Positions 60,977 to 64,000 of a DNA stretch of 64,000 nt are shown one piece after another (position 1 is the stretch's first letter; each line of letters begins with the position of its first letter). The notes beneath the pieces were generated by a model that worked only from the letters and a program-made list of their open reading frames with translations, searched no databases and was not told the DNA's origin. The DNA is from Chitinophaga deserti (GTDB lineage Bacteria; Bacteroidota; Bacteroidia; Chitinophagales; Chitinophagaceae): contig NZ_QFFK01000003.1 of the NCBI RefSeq assembly GCF_003149455.1, positions 62,001 through 126,000 of the forward strand, given 5' to 3'. A program made the translations under genes and the position numbers.

Positions 60977-61861
60977 GTGAAGAAAGCGTTTATAGAGCTA
61001 CATCTCTCCGTATTCCTCGCCGGGTTTACGGGCATCCTCGGCAAACTCATTACCCTCAATGAGGGCATGCTGGTCTGGTACCGGATGCTGATCACCGCGG
61101 TGACCATGTACGTCCTCTTCCGCTGGCAGGGCAAACTCAAGAAACTCCCCATTCGCGACGTATTGCGGATCGGCGGCGTAGGATGCCTGGTAGCACTTCA
61201 CTGGATATTCTTCTATGGCAGCATCAAATACGCCAACGTTTCCATCGGCGTGGTCTGCTTCTCCCTCACCAGTCTTTTCACCGCCGTATTCGATCCCATC
61301 ATCAACCGCCGCCGGTTCGATAAAATGGAGATGCTCCTCAGCATGCTCACCCTGGCAGGCATCCTGCTCATCTTCCATTTCGATACACAATACCGCACCG
61401 GCATCATCCTCGGCATCATCTCCAGCATGTTTGCCGCCCTCTTTACCGTATTCAACAAGCAACTGGTAGTAAAGCACGATACCGCCACCATTACCTTTTA
61501 CGAACTGGGCGTTGGCTTCCTCGGCCTTACACTCATCATGCCCGCTTACCTCATGGCTTTCCCGGTAGACAGTCTGATTCCCAGCCTGTCCGATTCCATG
61601 TACCTTCTTATACTCTCATGGTTCTGCACCGTGCTCATGTACACCCTGTCCATGAACGCGCTTAAAAAAATATCGGCCTTTACGGTAAACCTCTGTTTTA
61701 ATCTGGAACCTCTTTACAGCATCGTGCTTGCTTTCATCATTTTTCATGAGAATAAGCTGCTCCACAGCGGGTTCTACGCCGGCCTCGGCCTCATCCTGCT
61801 CTCCGTAGTACTACAGATGATACGCGTAGCCCGCCAGGCAAAGCACACTCCCGCCCATTAA
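60977..61861 (+). CDS. EamA/DMT-family transporter
   Basis: A 294-residue inner-membrane protein with a GTG start and about ten transmembrane helices arranged as two EamA repeats: FLAGFTGILGKLITL... in the first and LGIISSMFAALFTVFNKQLV with SMNALKKISAFTVNLCFNLEPLYSIVLA in the second. DMT proteins export or import metabolites such as amino acids; the substrate cannot be predicted. The start is 9 bp after the glycosyltransferase stop, so it shares that transcript. Confidence 0.88.
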   Translation: MKKAFIELHLSVFLAGFTGILGKLITLNEGMLVWYRMLITAVTMYVLFRWQGKLKKLPIRDVLRIGGVGCLVALHWIFFYGSIKYANVSIGVVCFSLTSLFTAVFDPIINRRRFDKMEMLLSMLTLAGILLIFHFDTQYRTGIILGIISSMFAALFTVFNKQLVVKHDTATITFYELGVGFLGLTLIMPAYLMAFPVDSLIPSLSDSMYLLILSWFCTVLMYTLSMNALKKISAFTVNLCFNLEPLYSIVLAFIIFHENKLLHSGFYAGLGLILLSVVLQMIRVARQAKHTPAH

Positions 61862-61954
61862 CCGTTCATCACCTTATGGGTGCAACTTTCCATGAATGCC
61901 GTATTTTGCAGGCATCCTAACCAACTTTACGAACTATTACAAATAAACTGGCTT

Positions 61955-64000
61955 ATGACCCGATCTGCAATGTGGCTCGTATCCCTCAGCCTATTGAGCA
62001 CCGGCGCTATGGCGCAATCTAAAAAACCGCTGGATCACAGCGTGTACGACAGCTGGCAAAATATTGGCGTAAAACTGGTCAGCCCCGACGGGCGCTGGGC
62101 CGCTTACACCGTTACGCCACAGGAAGGCGATGCCGTACTCTACATCCGTAACCTCCAGTCAGGCAAACAAACCGCCTTCGAACGCGGCACCACACCTGTT
62201 ATCACGGAAGATTCCCGGTACATCGCATTCACCATCAAGGCACCGTTTAAAGAAACCAGGCAGGCCCGTATTAAAAAGGCCAAACCTGATGACATGCCTA
62301 AGGATTCCATGGCGTTCCTCGAACTGGAAAGCGGTAAAATGCTCATCCGTACCGCCAAAGTGAAATCCTTTAAAACACCGGAAAAAGGCAGCGGCATCCT
62401 CGCCTACCTCGTGGAACCCGCTAAGGATACCACGAAGAAAGCCCCCGCCAAAACGCCCGCTAAAGCCGATGATGATTCCTTCACCGATGCGGATGATGAT
62501 GCTCCCGGTAAAGGCGGCGTCTCCACCACCGGCGACCTCGTTATCGTTCAAACCGGTAAAACACTGGCGTTCGATACCATCCGCCACGTAGCCGGATACA
62601 CCCTCTCCAAACCCGGTAACACCATCTCCGTAACCATACAGCCCGCAAAAAAGGATAGTCTGGCCAAACCCGGAGTACTCCTCTGGTACACCGCCAAACG
62701 CGAAGGCAAACTCATCTCCGCAGGCGAAGGTAAATTTGCACAGTTCGCTTTCGATGAAAGAGGCGAACAGCTGGCATGGGCGGTGAGCCGCGACAGTGCC
62801 AAAGCTCCCGTTGCCATTTACTCCCTCGCATGGTATGGACCCGGAATGGATTCCGCACGTTTGGCAGTAACCGCCAAATCCAGCGGCATGCGCGATAAGT
62901 GGAGCGTTTCAGAAAACGGCAACATCGTTTTCTCCCGCAACGGCCAGCGCATCTTCTTCGGCTCTGCCCCCATCCCCAAAGCAAAAGACACGACCATCGT
63001 GGATTTTGAAGTGGCTAAAGTAGACGTATGGCATTACCTCGATGATTACCTGCAACCCATGCAGCTCAAAAACCTGGATAAAGATCTGAAACGCAGCTAC
63101 ACCGCCGTGTTCCTTACTGCAGATAACCGTATGGTTCAGCTGAGCGACGACTCCATGGAAAACTTCCAGTATGCCGACGAAGGAAATGCTGAATACGGAC
63201 TTGGTACGAGCGACAGTCACTCGCGTGTTGCCCTCCAGTGGACCGGCAAAACCAACAAAAACGCCTGGATGGTGCACATCCCCAGCGGCCGCCGAATGTC
63301 TGTTAAACAGGACCTGAACGGACAGATCGCCCTCTCACCTTCGGGCAAGTACATCATCTGGTTCGACAATATGAGCGGGCAATACTCTACCTACGACTTC
63401 CTCACCGGCTCTACCCGCATTATTTCCGCAGGTATTTCCGTGAAGCTGACGGATGAAGAGAACGATGTGCCCGACTTCCCCTCCCCTTACGGTACTTCCG
63501 GCTGGATGGAGAACGATAAATACGTATACATCAACGACCGTTACGATATCTGGCAGGTAGATCCTTCCGGTAAAGAACCAGCCTTCATGATCACACAGGG
63601 TGCAGGCCGCGCAAAGAAAACTGTGCTGCGTAATGTGAAGCTCAACCCCGAAGAGCGTTTCTACACCGCCAAACAAACCCTGCTGCTCGAAAGCCAGTCC
63701 GACTCCTCCAAATATGGCGGCTTCTGGACCTTGCGGCTGTCTGACAAGGCAGCGCCCCGGCAGCTGGTGAGCGGCCCATGGATGTATACTGCTCCCCTGA
63801 AAGCGAAGAACGCCAGCATGATCCTTTATCAGCGCTCCAGCTTCCAGGAATCGCCTGATGTATTTGCCGGTGAGGAACTGGCTACTGCTAAGCGCATCAG
63901 CCAGCTCAATCCCCAGCAGAAAGATTACAACTGGGGAACCGCCGAGCTGTTTAAATGGAAAACGTTTAACGGACAGGAAACCGAGGGTATCGTTTATAAG
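61955..64000 (+). CDS. S9-family (prolyl oligopeptidase-like) exported peptidase, cut at right edge
   Basis: The frame opens at ATG 61955 and is still open at the window end (682 codons). Signal peptide LSTGAMAQ leads to a beta-propeller domain with repeated strand units (VKLVSPDGRWAAYTV, GEQLAWAVS, NIVFSRNGQRIFFGS, IALSPSGKYIIWFD). An acidic, Lys/Asp-rich insertion lies near residues 145-185. The catalytic alpha/beta-hydrolase domain begins only at the last residues visible (FKWKTFNGQETEGIVYK), so Ser, Asp and His are outside the window. Exported S9 enzymes cleave short peptides in the periplasm. Confidence 0.85.
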   Translation, partial: MTRSAMWLVSLSLLSTGAMAQSKKPLDHSVYDSWQNIGVKLVSPDGRWAAYTVTPQEGDAVLYIRNLQSGKQTAFERGTTPVITEDSRYIAFTIKAPFKETRQARIKKAKPDDMPKDSMAFLELESGKMLIRTAKVKSFKTPEKGSGILAYLVEPAKDTTKKAPAKTPAKADDDSFTDADDDAPGKGGVSTTGDLVIVQTGKTLAFDTIRHVAGYTLSKPGNTISVTIQPAKKDSLAKPGVLLWYTAKREGKLISAGEGKFAQFAFDERGEQLAWAVSRDSAKAPVAIYSLAWYGPGMDSARLAVTAKSSGMRDKWSVSENGNIVFSRNGQRIFFGSAPIPKAKDTTIVDFEVAKVDVWHYLDDYLQPMQLKNLDKDLKRSYTAVFLTADNRMVQLSDDSMENFQYADEGNAEYGLGTSDSHSRVALQWTGKTNKNAWMVHIPSGRRMSVKQDLNGQIALSPSGKYIIWFDNMSGQYSTYDFLTGSTRIISAGISVKLTDEENDVPDFPSPYGTSGWMENDKYVYINDRYDIWQVDPSGKEPAFMITQGAGRAKKTVLRNVKLNPEERFYTAKQTLLLESQSDSSKYGGFWTLRLSDKAAPRQLVSGPWMYTAPLKAKNASMILYQRSSFQESPDVFAGEELATAKRISQLNPQQKDYNWGTAELFKWKTFNGQETEGIVYK

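Noticed and set aside
1..64000. tRNA, rRNA, insertion sequences, integrase or attachment sites
   Set aside because: I looked for tRNA T-arm patterns, transposase motifs and flanking repeats and found none convincing; a dedicated scan could still detect a tRNA missed by eye.

Overview
The window comes from a Bacteroidota chromosome, most likely a Chitinophagaceae (Chitinophaga-like) organism. This rests on two SusC/SusD pairs, ECF sigma/FecR/TonB-receptor clusters, DUF4249, DUF4843 and PKD-like lipoproteins, a YtxJ-type protein, and repeated use of the Bacteroidetes -7 promoter element TAnnTTTG. The family and genus are inferred from gene content only. Most of the window is GC-rich core sequence. 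Three stretches look clearly more AT-rich by eye and more accessory: 1-6560, 24450-25940 and 45200-45900.

Layout. 1-1202: a small membrane protein cut by the left edge, a cysteine-rich exported peptide and a MauE/DoxX-type membrane protein. 1696-3541: a lipoprotein with a Gly-rich linker and a permuted papain-like C-terminal domain, followed by a small exported protein. 3662-4225: a Crp-like protein without a DNA-binding domain. 4430-4534: an array of a heptamer on an 11-bp grid. 4643-6457: an overlapping winged-helix/nucleotidyltransferase pair behind a 55-bp composite palindrome. 6571-7407: a Tat-exported sugar isomerase-like protein. 7503-12062: a MarR-controlled MFS/HlyD/TolC efflux operon with two matching operator-like palindromes. 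12490-17237: SusC/SusD. 17321-22440: a sigma/FecR/TonB receptor/DUF4249 cluster. 22535-24439: an SF1 helicase. 24497-25742: a DUF1828 gene pair. 25757-25866: a candidate structured small RNA.

25943-45154 is mainly housekeeping: a TonB receptor, a B12-binding-type radical SAM enzyme, a DEAD-box helicase, an LtaS-like sulfatase, YceI, a LuxE-like protein, an acyl-CoA carboxylase beta subunit, an M48 protease with a partner, a UbiA-like membrane protein, an M42 aminopeptidase, and biotin synthase with a His/Cys-rich tail. 45443-45639 holds a second heptamer array on the same 11-bp grid.

45909-56165 is a seven-gene regulated locus read leftwards: ECF sigma, FecR, SusC with STN domain, SusD, DUF4843 lipoprotein, PKD-like lipoprotein and a TlpA-type thioredoxin lipid/peri-plasmic protein. 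56286-64000 carries aroQ, ubiX, ytxJ, a 46-residue lipoprotein too short for routine ORF calling, mpl, a DEDDh exonuclease, a dolichol-phosphate-mannose-synthase-like glycosyltransferase, an EamA transporter and an S9 peptidase cut by the right edge.

The most unusual items are the two non-coding arrays built from a 7-bp core plus about 4 variable bases, the nucleotidyltransferase module with its palindrome, the toxin/immunity-like lipoprotein pair and the small structured RNA. No tRNA, rRNA, CRISPR array or insertion sequence was recognised.
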